This document shows positions 45,660 to 59,074 of a stretch of DNA of 64,000 bases, one piece after another (the first letter of the stretch is position 1; the number at the start of each line of letters is the position of its first letter). Under the pieces are notes generated by a model. It ran no database searches. It was not told the origin of the DNA and saw only the letters and a list, made by a program, of their open reading frames with translations. The stretch comes from Linyphia triangularis (Eukaryota; Arthropoda; Arachnida; Araneae; Linyphiidae), in NCBI GenBank assembly GCA_963978545.1, contig OZ021732.1, positions 19,327,521-19,391,520 of the forward strand, in the 5' to 3' direction. The position numbers and the translations under genes are program-made.

Positions 45660-47615
45660 ATTAACTCCCAATTTAACTTATTTGTGTAATCATTTCTATT
45701 TTTTTATTTTTTTTTTTAATAATTTAAAATATTTGCTATCGATATCCCTGAACTTTAATTTTTTTAGTAATTTTATTTTCAAACCTTTTAACATAATTTC
45801 TATGTCAAGTCTTTCTAGGAATTTTTAAATAATAAATATTTGGATAATAAATATTACTACTCATATATATTTAGTTGTTCCTCATACATTATTTAATTTT
45901 TTCCATGAACTGTTTTTTATTTCTTGTATATAATGTAATTTATCAAACGTATATTGTTTTCTAAATCATATACTTCACTTTTTTATGTTTTACTTTTTAT
46001 TATAGTTATATTAAACTGTAATCCATCATTTCTATGAATAACTGTTTAAAATTTCGAATTTATGGTTTACAACATCGCTTCTAAAGAATTTTATTATGTT
46101 CAAATTCTATTATGGTGGTACTTACTAGTTAAGCCTAAATTGATTTTCTTCATTTTATTTAACTACTAACAACGTTCTTTGTTTCGCAGATTTAAATTTT
46201 TTTAAGAGAACTTCATCAAGTTACTTAAAGAGATTTTATTTAAAAGCTTAACAATTACGATTAAAGTCACTACGAGTTCTTTAAAAATGGGTGACTCTAG
46301 TAATTTGTAGAACATCCCCTCCATAAAAAGAGTAAATGAAAAATCAATACTTATGCTGAAAGTGGAAGTGGTCATTTACAGAAACTCAATGTTTTCGAGA
46401 TAGCTATTTTTACTATACTTTTCCTTCTATTTTTTTCTGAAACCACACTCTTTTACATTAGTCTTTTTATTCTTTTTTTTATGCCTACACCTTTTAGTAT
46501 CCACTTTACGAATCAAGTTGTTAGAATGTGCCTACGGGTGGATGAAATAAGCGAAGCGAAAACTTCAACAATTCAGAGTCCCTAAAAAAATTATCCAAAG
46601 CAGGAAGAAATAGCATATTTGTCCCAAAAAAAGAGGAACATTTACTTTGTCGAATAATTACGCCAGTAGCAAGTGAATGGTAGTTTTATTTCGTTACGTT
46701 TTCATTTGTGCCATTTAATTATTCAACTAGGGGGAACTGTACTTGTTTGCTGAATAATTAATTGTAAACAGAACATTTTTGACTTAGCGAAAACGATGTG
46801 ACCATAATACCTGAGTGTTGTTACGGTAATTTGTATGTTAATGAAATGATGTTGTAATGCAGAAGAAACTTAATTATACCATGTTATTTGGACACAAGCT
46901 GAGTTTGTTAGGTATGCAATATAATCAAGCATTCGTTTTGAACTAAAATACAAAATATTACACGGTGAGCAAGTATTTGCACATTGATGGCTGGAATAAA
47001 TAGTTTTGATTCGTAGGCTGCAAGGGGGTCATACTGCGAACAAATATGTAAAAAATATATTAATATATAATACATGAAAATAGGTCTGGTCAATTAATAG
47101 TTATCTTTATTTCAGTTTATAGTAATAGTAAAATTCAGGTGGTAGTTAAGAATTGTACTTTTTTGATCTCATGTAAAGAGTCAAAATTTGATGCTCATCT
47201 TAAAACTTTAAATTTAAGAGGCATGCTTAGATTGGAATTTTACAATTAGATTTATATGGTAAATGACATTTTCACTGTAATTTAGCAAACTGCAAATAAA
47301 ATTTAACATGTTGAATATCTAAATATGTCATCAAACTACCCATATAAATGTAATGTAAATATAAATGAATGGACATTATCTATATATAATTTAAATTATT
47401 CCGTTTAAGTCGAAATATAGCTATTAGTGTTTGTAAAATCATTTATAATAAAATAAACATATGCGTTTTTCATGAATGTGCAAATTTTTTATTTAATGAA
47501 TAGTTATGTTTATTGAATTAAAATTGAAACTTAATTTCATTTTAGTAAACCCACTGTATATTTGTAAAAAACATTGCACATAACTAAATCATTTATAAGC
47601 AAGTTTACCGTTACC
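45660..47615. other. AT-rich spacer, nothing recognised
   Basis: AT-rich with short T runs. GAAGCGAAAAC near 46553 resembles the minisatellite word of Helitron copy 1 but stands alone. Open frames do not exceed 61 codons. Confidence 0.55.
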
Positions 47616-48457
47616 GCAAGTTACTAGTAGGCTTGGGCGATGTATTGATACATCGGCCAAAACCGGTTTGAAACGAATATTGTCAAACTGGTGTCATAAT
47701 TTTCTTAATACCGAAACATCACGGTTGTTTATTGACGAGTCAAAGCGCGTTCACGATACTTGCCTCAAGAAAGAAGAATCGTGATGCTATGGTCAACCGC
47801 GATATTTCTAAAATACTATAGAAACGTAGGGCAACAGTCAACATCACACCGTTTAAGACACGATACTTCATCACATCGTGGTAATCACCACATCGGGCAT
47901 AACCGGCATCGTACACTTCACTTATACATGTTCCATTCACTTCAGAGTAGGCGCCATATTTTAGTAAACAAACATCGCGTTTTACGATTTTTTCTCTCGG
48001 TATTCTAGATAGTAACATCATCGTTTATGTTCAAGGTAAATTTATTCTTATGCTGTTTTCTACCACATTTTGCAAGAATACGTCGATTATAAGGAATGCA
48101 CGAGCTTAATAATTTATACCCTTAATTTCATTACTTTCGGTTTACCGCCAGGAAGCTTGGGCGCCGCCTTGATGCATAACATAACGAATAAAGTATTAGT
48201 TTGCTTTATTATGATTTAAATTTTGTTTGTAGAGTAAGATGTATTTGTTCTTTTTGAGAATCTTCCATTGCAAAAATTGACTCTTGTTTTGTAACATTTC
48301 TTTGTACTTAGCATTCATGTTTAATATTTCTTGAATTGGATTTTTTTGCCGAGAAAAGGAAACGGTTATTTCTTTCGAGCGACATCCCGTATATTAGAAA
48401 GAAGAAGAAAAAAAAACATATGAGCACAGTTACAATCAGAAATCTTGAAGAAATAAA

Positions 48458-48474
48458 GGGGGGGGGGGAGGGGG
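48458..48474 (+). repeat. G-run with G-quadruplex potential
   Basis: Eleven consecutive G, one A, five G. Unusual in such AT-rich DNA. Lies inside the hAT element. Confidence 0.85.
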
Positions 48475-48694
48475 ATACTGAATCATTGACAAATAGGATG
48501 AACTTGTGAATTTATTTCCGTTTGTAAATTATAAGAAATTTATTGCTTTTGGAAATGATGAGATTTTGAATTATATTTTAGAAATCCGTTGAGAGTACAT
48601 ATGCAACATAAGCGATTGAAAACAACAGGTTGGGTCTAGTATTGAATGACACGACTTTTCATTAACAATAACAGAAAAGAAATAGTTTGCATAT

Positions 48695-48697
<3 letters not shown>

Positions 48698-48781
<84 letters not shown>
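48698..48781. repeat. (TA)n microsatellite, ~84 bp
   Basis: Uninterrupted TA tract inside the hAT element, about 120 bases from the nested Helitron. It explains the Tyr-Ile open frame here. Confidence 0.97.
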
Positions 48782-48784
<3 letters not shown>

Positions 48785-48900
48785 TCATTGATTTAATCGT
48801 AAGATTTGTCCGATTCGGACTCTTGAATGTTTTCTGGACTTCAGCACACCCCAGGCTTATTAATATTTATTTCAATTTTACAATCACAAATATATTTGAA

Positions 48901-49521
48901 CTAGCTGAATACCCGTGCTGCGCTACGAAATTTTACCATTAGCATTTTAGCGATCAAAAGCCGATGTGCCGATTTTCAGAGTTGTGACTATGTGAGATGT
49001 AGGATTTTCGAATGTCCCCCGTTTGGAACGTTTAACCCCTTTTCGACCCCTTAAAGTGGGTTAATCGAGATCTGAATAGTTTACTTTTTCTATTTTTACC
49101 ATTGTTGATATTTGTGCCGATTTTCAGAGTTGTGACTATGTGGGAAGTAGGATTTTCGAATGTCCCCCGTTTAGAACGTTTAACCCCTTTTCGACCCCTT
49201 AAAGTGGGTTAATCGAGATCTGAATAGTTACTTTTTCTATTTTTACCATTGTTGATATTTGTGCCGATTTTCAGAGTTGTGACTATGTGGGAAGTAGGAT
49301 TTTCGAATGTCCCCCGTTTGGAACGTTCAACCCCTTTTCGACCCCTTAAAGTGGGTTAATCGAGATCGGAATAGTTTACTTTTTCTATTTTTACCATTGT
49401 TGATATTTGTGCCGATTTTCAGAGTTGTGACTATGTGGGAAGTGGGAGAATTAGTGATGAGTGAGTCAGTGAGTGAGTGAGTGAGTCAGTGAGTGAGGGC
49501 TTTGCCTTATATATATAGAGA
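48901..49521 (-). mobile_element. Non-autonomous Helitron, copy 2, nested in the hAT element
   Basis: On the minus strand it starts TCTCTATATATATAAGGC (preceded by A) and ends CAGCTAG (followed by T), matching the Helitron rule of 5' TC, 3' CTAG and insertion between A and T. Just before the end, CGTAGCGCAGCACGG can form the small 3' hairpin, about a dozen bases from CTAG. The 3' end matches copy 1 at 2791-3127. Behind the 5' end lies a run of CACT/GACT repeats (49453-49498). The interior is a 148-bp tandem array. No Rep/helicase gene, so it depends on an autonomous Helitron elsewhere. Confidence 0.85.
48966..49446. repeat. 148-bp tandem array inside Helitron copy 2
   Basis: Units starting at 48966, 49114, 49261 and (partial) 49409, spaced 148, 147 and 148. 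Each begins GTGCCGATTTTCAGAGTTG and contains CCCCTTTTCGACCCCTTAAA. The copies are almost identical, so the array expanded or was homogenised recently. Unlike the 43-bp array in Helitron copy 1. Confidence 0.93.
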
Positions 49522-50294
49522 TAAAATTTTAAAAGACCAAAGAACACAGGTAAGCTTCAATTTTGACATTTCCGAAATTGAAAGTACCTTAACATTTTCA
49601 ATTCTTATCCATGCAAAAATGTTATAAATTTATATTGCTTGTGATTTGCAGAACTAAAAAAAAACTGTTCTACAATGACTTCCAAAATACTCTTTAGATG
49701 CAATACATTTTGATTCAGTATTTGAAGCAATAGCAATAAATTGACTTTGAGTTTTAAGATTTTAAATTAGAACGTTTTAGATTTTAAATAAATATTCCTT
49801 CGATTAAAAAAAAACAAAAAAAAAAAAACACACAACTTATCAATTAGTTTATGATAGGTGAAAAATTGATTAGCACATAATAAAATTGGTATGCACCCCC
49901 TTGCAAATAATCCTGCCAGCCTCCATACCAGGAAGAACACTTGCATCCCACTCTTCTCCTGGATAATTACCAATTAAAATTTCATTAAGAGAGCCTGTTG
50001 AAAAATCCAGATTAAAGCAAAAAAAAAAAAAAATACCGGCTTTAAACCCCTTGGGTGATATGTATATCCCCCTGAAAATAATCATGTCGCTACCCTTGCT
50101 ATTTAAAATAAACTTGCATACATGAATTAAATAAATGTTAAAAAGCTAAGTAAGCATATCTTTTGGCTATATAGCATGTTATGAAAGCGTTGTTTCGTAG
50201 TATTTTATAAAAAAAAATATTGTTAACATCGTGCTGTATCGTGACATCGTGATGTTTGCTTCCTGATACATTGCGACGCAGGCCTAGTTACTAG

Positions 50295-50830
50295 TTATTT
50301 AGATGTATGAGCTCGGTATTCTATGAATGTCAACAAAATGGCGCTCGTAGTTACGGTTATAGGTACATAAACTCGAAATTTTAGAACAGTAACACCCCAC
50401 TTTTTCCTGTCGCAAAATGAGTGCAACAAACCCTTGAGAGGTTTGGAACGGTACGTGTATGATTGGTGTTTTGCCTCTGTCAAGAGCGAATTTCTTCCGT
50501 ACACCCCGATTGTGTTTGTGTTGGCCATTAGCAGAGCAATTTTTTATGCGTCCATAACGCGTCTGTTTTTTGTGATACACGTACTGTTCCAACAGTCTTA
50601 ATGGTTATCACATGTGATGAGCATTTTTTACTGGAAAAAGTTGGTGTTGCCATTCGAAAATTTTGAGTTTCTGGACCTATAAGCACAACCACTATTGCCA
50701 TTTTGTTGCCTTTCACAGGATCCCGATCTTATACCTCTAAATAACTATTCCTAAAATCCCATCTCGATCTGTTGAACGGGACGTCGGCTAGCAATTCCTA
50801 TATCGGCAAAGTGTCTTTAAGACCACCCTG
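50295..50830. other. Balanced-composition block next to the hAT element
   Basis: Less AT-rich sequence holding overlapping minus-strand frames: 97 codons (50299-50592), 77 codons (50295-50528) and 62 codons (50528-50716). None gives a domain I recognise with confidence. It begins just after the right hAT target duplication. Could be a decayed mobile-element gene or host sequence; not called as a gene. Confidence 0.3.
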
Positions 50831-53090
50831 CATTTATAAATAAAGTAAATGTAATTATTTTATGGAATGGAACGTTGTTATAATGTATTTAAGTATATGA
50901 TCTCAATATATCTTAAATTGTAATTTATGTGGTATAAGGACCAAATAATTTTTCTTAAAAATTAGAAGCAGTTGCTTTAATTCTCTTAAGGTCCACATTT
51001 TTAAGAACAAGCAAGTCCTTAACGTGTTTTTATCGATTTCGAATAAGTAGTTAATTGGGAATTTTAATTTCGATTCAATGCAAAAAATATTATCCTTGAT
51101 GTTTGATTCTAAAATAAAAAATCGTACACTAAGTAACGTATCTGAATATTTAATTTTAAATTCTTATGCTACACTTTAAAGATTAACCATATTCGAAAGT
51201 TAAAGACAAAGATTTGGTCAATTCACATACACTTTTAAAATATTGCGTGTTATTAAAAACTATTCACTAGAAGGATTTAATTCAATGTTTCACATTCTTT
51301 CGTATGGCATTTGTTTCAATTCAATGAATTTGCACAAGCTGGAATCTTTGGATCTAGGAAATTACTTTTATTCAGCTTCTTGCTATAGTAAGATCCCTTA
51401 CTGCGTTAATTACTGAAGTATAATTCATAGTTGAAAATGATTTTTTACATACAGACACACAATTTCGTAATTATAGCAATGCTTTTTCTTAGTTTTGTTA
51501 ATTTTTTTTAATTCCGCGACATTTTAATATGTACAAAATAAAATACTAACATGAGTTCCATCAAAAATTTAAATTTCAGAAACACTCCGAAAGAGATTAG
51601 TTTATGGTTGTTTCTCAACCATACTATCTGTACAGGTGTCTCGATCAATAAACATTACGGATTCAAAAAATCATAAAAAACCAGCACAATTTTGATTTTA
51701 CCCATCACAGCTTTCCTTTGAGTTAAATAATTCAAATCCCTTGAAAAAAAAATACCAAATATTAAAAAACAACAACAAAACAAACCGTAGGAGAAGCTAA
51801 TACACTAACTCAGCTGAATCTTTTTTTCGATAAATCCATCACATAATGAGATTTAAATAACTGAACCAAAACCTGATATCTCAGTGCGACATGCTTCATT
51901 CACGGGCTAGGATTTATTATTTCCAAAAGTTTTTCGAAGATGGTTTTAAAGAAAACAGGATTTAAGACAAAGCGGGAGGTAATCGCTGAGCTTGGCAACT
52001 TCTTTTACATTTTCTTGTTACCTCACCTCTAACAGTGAGCAGCCTCCGTCATCAATAGAGTTTGGGCTAAATCACTTCTGCAACGTTATCCATCAAAGAG
52101 ACCTCCGATACTTTTTAAGGCTTCTGACGTTTTATGTCAGGGATTACTTTCTTTGCTTTATATCGGGAAAGTGATAGTTACTGAACAGACTTCTATACGG
52201 ATTAGGTGGCTACTAGTTTGTTCGCAAACACTTCCTTGAAAAAAGAAGTGTTGATAGCGTACAGCGAATTTTTTTTCTCTTATGATTATAAGTATCGGAT
52301 ACATTTTTATTGTTAGAAATAAAATTCGTATTCAGATGATCGAAAAAATTACTACCGCTGTCCTTCAGAATCATATGCTTCAGTTAAAAAATTAAGGACT
52401 TGTATATTAGTTTAGGTGTTTTAATTAGATTTATTTAATATTTTATATTTTATAACCTGAATAAAAACGAGTAGAAGATTTCTTCACAGTGACAGAGACC
52501 GTCACATTTCAACTTGTTTAAATAAAGATAGCTTTAAAATGTTATTTAGAGATATAACTAGTTTCTTCACCGCACTTATGCGCACTTATTATCTATACAG
52601 TTTGTTATATTAGGAATGTTAGATTAAAACTTGAAAGTATTTTCAACTATATAAAAAAAAAATAATCTAAATTCTAAATTTTGTTAGATAATTTTACCAA
52701 ATTTAAATCATATTAAATAATTTAATAATACAAATAATGAAAAATAATAACCTGCTAATAAATATAGTAGATTTGCCCAATAGCCAAATGTGCTAATTTG
52801 GATAAATAAATCTGAGAGGAATTCCATTCACAAAATGCGCAAAAATTCTAAAAATCTAAATGAACCTCAATAAAAAATGAGTATTTGAGTAATTCAATAT
52901 GATATAAGAATTTGCTTTTTAAAGAACACATCAATATAGACTCCCCGTATACGGTGCTAAAGACATTTTTCTTAATAACGAAAGCAAATATTTCAAACGA
53001 ACTTTTTTAAATGTAGAATGAATATTATTATTACGCATAGAGAAGATAAACTTAATAATGTACACACAGACACCATAATAATGTAACATG
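50831..53090. other. AT-rich spacer, nothing recognised
   Basis: AT-rich; a slightly more balanced patch at 51850-52200 (GCGGGAGGTAATCGCTGAGC) holds a 60-codon frame with no domain. Confidence 0.5.
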
Positions 53091-53092
53091 AT

Positions 53093-53093
<1 letters not shown>

Positions 53094-53124
<31 letters not shown>
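53094..53124. repeat. Poly-T tract (31)
   Basis: Uninterrupted T run; no retroposon body identified beside it. Confidence 0.95.
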
Positions 53125-53129
<5 letters not shown>

Positions 53130-56100
53130 CATTCCACCATTTTCAATTTTTTTTTTTTGTTTTACAAATATTCTAATATATAGTAAAGATAAAAAACGCA
53201 CAGGACTTTGAAGTTTCTTAAATAAATTAGTTCATATTTTGCTTTTATTTTGAAATATAAACACTCATTGAAGATTCTAGAAATAGTTTACACTATTTTT
53301 CATGTATTCTAAATAATTTATAATGTTCATTGCGGCATAAAATACTCATTGTTTTGTAAACCTTGGACTATTTAAAATTTAGTGTACACAGGATAATTGT
53401 TGATATACAATGAATATCCAGAAAAAAGTAGGCACGGTGTTGATTTTGACTAATTTGAACCTTTTTTCATTTAAATATAGAATTGTATGGTGAAAATTTG
53501 TGTTTTATATTTCACAATATACAAATGTGGACATTTTTATCGAAAAACTATCCGGCAGAAAAAAGTATACAGTAGTAACATTATATTTATAATGTTTATT
53601 GCTGTTTATAATGTTTCAGAATCCCTAACTAATTCAACTCTCATACAAATGCTTTCTAGCGATTTTATGTATACATTTACATAATATGTTTGAATTTTTT
53701 GCTCATAAAAATAACATCTTCCGGTTAGTTTAAATTTTTTCATCGAGGAGGCTTCAATTTTTTAATTAATTTTTTTTATCATTAAACCTCTGTAAAACCT
53801 TAAAGTTGGTATGAACTTTTAAAAAATGGTTAAAGTGTCTAGCCACTGGTTGAATTCTAATTATACCTTTAAACAAAAGTAACAGGAAAAGCGCAACCAT
53901 TATATTTCCATTATTTAACTCAACTTTCAGAAAAATTAGAATCTCCATCCGTGCTCTAATTAATCACGAACTTGCCATAAAAACGACGTTTTCTTCCACC
54001 GATGAAAGCGCATTCACTGTGATCCAGGATTTTTTTAAAAATCGTTTTACGTTCTAAGCTGCAATTAATATCACTTAATTTAATTTGTGTTAAATTGTCA
54101 CCAGTACCATGGTGAATTTTTAAAGTTGGAGTATTTTTAAAAACAGTAAGCCTTGCCTAGAATTATTTTCCTGGCATGTGAGGAAAAAGTATTTTTAAAG
54201 ATTTGCAGCGGTTCTTTAGTTTAATTATTTTCTTTCAACAAATCGAATTTGATTTCCGCATTGTGAGTAAATCTTTTTGTAAAAGATAGCTGGAGAATGA
54301 TGTTCATTAAATGTACATTATCTTTGATTGTTTTTAATTATTAATGCATTTATTTGAAGCAAGTAACTCTTATTACCAACTTTCAATAAACTTTCAATTA
54401 TTTAAAATATGTGTTTATTACAAATTTTGATGGTATTAAAGCATATTGATCTAGATTTGGTAGTGTTATATCTTAAAAATGCAACATTTTGAGGTCATAA
54501 AAAATCAGTTGATCAGTTGTAAGTACATTTAATGCTCTGAATTGGGAAATTAGCAAGAATAGATTACAAAATTAGTAAAACTAGGTAACTATGGTATACC
54601 ATACGTATGACTTTCACAAAGTTAAAGTATTCTAAAATATGGTCCACCTTTTGTCCACCTAATAAAATAAATAAAATATATGTTGCGAATATATTCGGAA
54701 ACAATATTTTTTTCTCATTACATTTAGGGTAATCAATTTTTCATTAATTTTTCACATAGGATTTTTTAAAAGCAGCAGATTTAAAATATGTTACACATTA
54801 TGTATCCTTTTTTGATGGCAAGCAACAAATAGTTATTAAGACAACTAGTTTCTAAATTAACCCTTTTTCAAAAGAGCCAAAATGTTTATTTGACGAGTAC
54901 GTAAGCCAGTCAAATAATTTATCGAGTTTGAAAAAATAATTTAATAACTAGTTGCATACAATATTTTTGCAATCACGTTCACAAAATAGTTTTAATTTGT
55001 ATTAAAAAGTGATTAAACTTTAAGAATGAGGCTTGTGGTAAAGTATTTTATTGCAGTAGTGTGATAAAATATATTTGTAACAAAAAATTAAACTTTTCTT
55101 AACAGAAAGAGTAAATAAATAACGATTAGGTTCTTGAAGGTTGCGAAGGTTCTTGTCTCTCTCTGCGAAGGTTCTTGTAAAATAACTTTATAGTGATTTT
55201 GCGATAAACTGCTTTACCGCACACCTCGTACATAAATTATATAGTCTTTGTAAAGAAATGACATACTTTCAGAATGTGGGTAGCCAACGTTAGTATATCT
55301 ATTATTTAAAGTGTGAACGTGTTTCTAAATTGTTTGTGTCTGTGTGAGCAAAATTAATTTTTGAAACTCTGTAAATTATTTTATTATTTCGCATTCATCA
55401 AATAAACATTTGGCCACTTTTGAAAAAGTATTACTTTCACAATTAGTTACCATAAAAAAATCTGTTACTGCCGCCTCACGATGTTACTTTATATTATTTT
55501 GCGCGTTGTTAAAAAATAACTTTGCTTGAATTTTAATAAAAAACTTAATTAAAATGAAATTTTTTATTTACAACATAATAATAGAAAATTATATTGATGT
55601 ATTGTTTTTCAATCAGGGATAATAAAGTTGGACACTCTATTTAAATTTTAGTTTTGCGGTAGTTTACGGAAAACGCATTACCCCAATGTATTTGAAATTG
55701 AAGCAAAGTCACAAATAAGTAATTTATAATTCAAGAATCTCATCATTAAAGCCAATTAATATTATTCCTAAAAATATTTAATCCGAATGCATCATGCATA
55801 CATAATATATAATTTAAAAGTATAGATATTTTGCGTGTAAACGTATAGATAGTAAACGTGCGATACGTGTTTAACAGAACATTCTTACGTCAATAAATAA
55901 CTTGTACCTTATTTTTATCTATCCATTCCAAAATAGTTCGTTGATTGTAATACAAAGTTGAAAGCTTATTTGATCAAACTCTTCTTTTTCAATCGCAAAT
56001 AATTAATTAGTTTTTTTAAAATGTTGAAAATGTTCCTAGAAATACATATTCTAGGTAGTTAAGAACCCAGTAGAAAAGTCTAACAACAGATTAAATGTAC

Positions 56101-57880
56101 GGCAATACAACAAACAGGCAACATACAATATCAGTTATTAACAACTTAATATGATTACTATTCAAGTAGTTAAAAAATTAAATTTCATCTAAGCAAGCTA
56201 GTCAATGCAAACACAAATTAACCGATTAATATTTTTCTGTTCTATACCTAAGCAGTATCTATCATAAGTCCCTACAAATTTATATAATCCTATTAGTAAG
56301 CATATTTTTAGATGTTATTAAAATATTTGTAATAGAGAGAATTAGCCAATTTAAATTTTACAAAACGAGAACTAATACAATTATAAATATTCATGGAAAT
56401 GACTCAACATGGAAAAACTAAGGATATATTACACGGGAGTATTGGCGCTTATATATATGTTAAGCCATCCAACTTCCATATTTATTTGTTTATAAAAAAA
56501 AGCTTCATTCAATTAGTCGGAAAAGCGATAAGACATGAAAACCCAAAGGATGCACAAAGGATAGTGTTACCCACTAATGCTACCCATAGGAGAATTTCTC
56601 GAGAGCTAAATGATGCTATGTTATTGATAAGCATAATACGAAAATGTTTGTTTTGCAGATAAATATATGCTTAAGTGAAAGTGTTTATGTTATTATAATA
56701 TAAAAATGCAAAATAAATAACAAATCTTTTATGAAACTACATTTTTTTTATGTCAAAGTGTCAGCGTTAAAAATGTTATCATTGTTTTTTTTAAAGTGAT
56801 TAATAGTAAAATGTAAATTGCCCCTTAATGGTTTTCGGAAACGATTTCCAACATTAGTTGTTGTTGTCTGAAATATATATTTGAGTTTTTTTGTTGTTGA
56901 ACACTATATTTATATCTTACATGTGTGATGAATCATTCTTATCGTTGATGTTTTTATCGTGAGGTACGTAGATTTTCTTACTTTTTTTGGCACTTGTCAT
57001 TATCTTTAAAGTTTTTATATTGTTACCTAATTCAAATTTTGCTAATAAGTAATATTTATTACACTTATTTATAAACATTTATTCATATTGAGGAGACAAA
57101 TATAGGTTTTTAATTTTAAAATTTGTGATGAATAATGTATTGATTACATAATATACTTTTTTACGTAATCTAACATAATGGTAAATTGATTTTTTGTTGT
57201 TGTTTTATATGAATTGATCATTCAAAAGTGTATAGTTTTTAACGAAGCATCATAATTTTTTATTACAAAATTAAAAACTAATTCTCCAAATGTGTATTCA
57301 GTGAAATAAATATTAATTTACATCAACAGTTATGGTAAACAATCATAAATTAGTTCTATGCTTTAAGTATCAATGACATCAGTTTGGTTATTGCTTTTAA
57401 TAAGTACTTCATAAGTAATAGATTAATAATGTCTTTAACTGAAGTGGAAAGTCTTTTTTCTAAAAGCATATTTATTAGTTTGTTAACATTAAATTAAGTC
57501 CTTGATACTTGATAAACTAAAAACATTTATTTATTTATTAATTAAAGAGATAACGAAACAATTTAGTGAAATGTATAACTTGTATATACATATACATGAT
57601 GTATTTATATAAATAAATAAAACTTGTAATATGCCAATTACGAAACAGTTGAACCATGTTTGAAAGATAAGTGAGTAAAGAAAGAATTAATTTATTGTTA
57701 TATTTAATTGTTATACCTGTAATCTTAATGCTTATTTGTATTACATTTAAATATAAATGTTCTCTTAAATCTAACCATGCAAGTGGGCAAATCTAATTAG
57801 TGTACTTATATACTGATTGCATATTTTGTATTATAATGAATATATTTCATTATAGTACATGTAAACCACCTGAATGCCTT
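53125..57880. other. AT-rich spacer, nothing recognised
   Basis: Long AT-rich interval. Minor local repetition at 55135-55185, where GCGAAGGTTCTTG occurs twice. Open frames up to 89 codons (56393-56662) have no recognised domain. Confidence 0.55.
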
Positions 57881-57882
57881 GT

Positions 57883-57966
57883 TTCGCAACAAAAATATTT
57901 AGATAAATTTACTAATAAACATGAAATTGGATGAGTTTATTAATAATCACCCAGCTAAATTATCTA
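57883..57966 (+). repeat. 28-bp minisatellite, array A
   Basis: About three units in 28-base phase, with clear ones at 57911 (ACTAATAAACATGAAATTGG...) and 57939 (ATTAATAATCACCCAGCTAA...). Same monomer and orientation as array B about 1 kb downstream. Confidence 0.7.
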
Positions 57967-58934
57967 GTGACGTGGCTTGTGTATATTGTGTTGACCGAGC
58001 TTAAGGGAGAATTTCAAAATATCACAGCTCAACTTCTATTACAACTAGAGCCCCGATTTTTTTTACCATCGTGTTGCCCCGTGTAAATAGACAAAAACTA
58101 ATCATATGATATTAAACAATAGACAAGGGAACATGGCAAAACAATCCTTTGAAAATTGCTGAAGTTACCGCAATTGGTACTTCTTCGATTCTTATGGTTG
58201 TAACCTAAACTTTAGCCAGGGCTACATCAAAAACTATTCGATGCATTTAAGCCACTCTTTTTTATTCTTCTCCGCTTGATGATTTTTTTTTTTTTTTTTT
58301 TGATTTTTTTATGATTAGGTGCGCAGGAGTACCTTCTGGAAATAACCCTAGAAATTGGGAATTTTATTTAGGGAAAGGACCAATCAAAACGGAACAACGA
58401 ATTTCAGATATTCATATCTTGCTTTATTTCAAGAAGTGAATATGATATTTTTAGTTGTAATGTTAAATATTAATAATAACAATTAAATAAAATTTGCTGA
58501 TTATTCACTAAATTGCATTCTTATCAAAGCTCTGAAAGCGGTCGTGCATGATTTCAGAGGAGTACTTGCATACGCTGCACACAATGGTAATTATTGGGAT
58601 GAATACTTATAAGCAATCAGTACTTGTTAGGCTAGAGTTTTTATAGAATTAATATCAATTCAGTGCACTGAATATAAAGTAGTTCACATATTCCAAAAGA
58701 GATTATTTATAAATAATTCTATCAAGCTAAATATTGATTGCCAATGGGAATTCCTCCCAAATATCACTATTTATTTTATTATGTACGAGTATATAATATA
58801 AATTGAACGCGTCCACTTGGTGGAAAATGTTAGATTTCACAATTTTTCTGATCAACCATTTTACTTAGTGGTTTTCTACAACATCTAGTTATTTTTGGGA
58901 TATTTTACTTACAATCCCCCAAATAGAAAAGTTT
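57967..58934. other. Spacer between the two minisatellite arrays
   Basis: AT-rich with an 18-T run near 58280 and a more balanced patch at 58520-58620 (AAAGCGGTCGTGCATGATTTC). No gene or terminal repeat recognised. Confidence 0.5.
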
Positions 58935-59074
58935 ACTATTAATCATGCAGCTAAACATATTAACTAATAATTATCCGACTGTATGCTCTTACTAATAACT
59001 ATCTAGCTAAATAAGTTTATAAATAATCATTCAACTAGATAACTCTACTAGTAATGATCCAAATCTTCTTAACG
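58935..59074 (+). repeat. 28-bp minisatellite, array B (5 units)
   Basis: Units start at 58935, 58963, 58991, 59019 and 59047, exactly 28 bases apart. The working consensus begins ACTAATAATCATCCAGCTAA and ends in a variable AT-rich tail. Divergence between units is substantial although the period is perfectly kept, suggesting an old array without indels. Confidence 0.88.

Larger units (their letters stand above)
47620..50294. mobile_element. Non-autonomous hAT element (~2.66 kb) with 8-bp TSD
   Basis: The element proper is 47628-50286. It is flanked by the exact 8-base duplication GTTACTAG (47620-47627 and 50287-50294), the target length of hAT transposons. The left end is TAGGCTTGGGCGATG and the right end, read inward, TAGGCCTGCGTCGCA: the same but for two substitutions and one inserted base over the first 13. 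Both subterminal regions carry repeated ATCGTGA/TCACGAT words (47751, 47778, 47859, 47874; 50236, 50245), as expected of transposase-binding sites. No transposase frame remains. Inside are a G-rich run, a TA microsatellite and a Helitron. Confidence 0.88.

Noticed and set aside
46545..46565. AAGCGAAGCGAAAAC, resembling the minisatellite word of Helitron copy 1
   Set aside because: Isolated word with no CTAG end, no array and no matching flank.
50299..50592. 97-codon minus-strand frame beside the hAT element, considered as a remnant of a zinc-finger or transposase gene
   Set aside because: No cysteine or histidine spacing matching a known domain could be confirmed, and three frames overlap in different registers.
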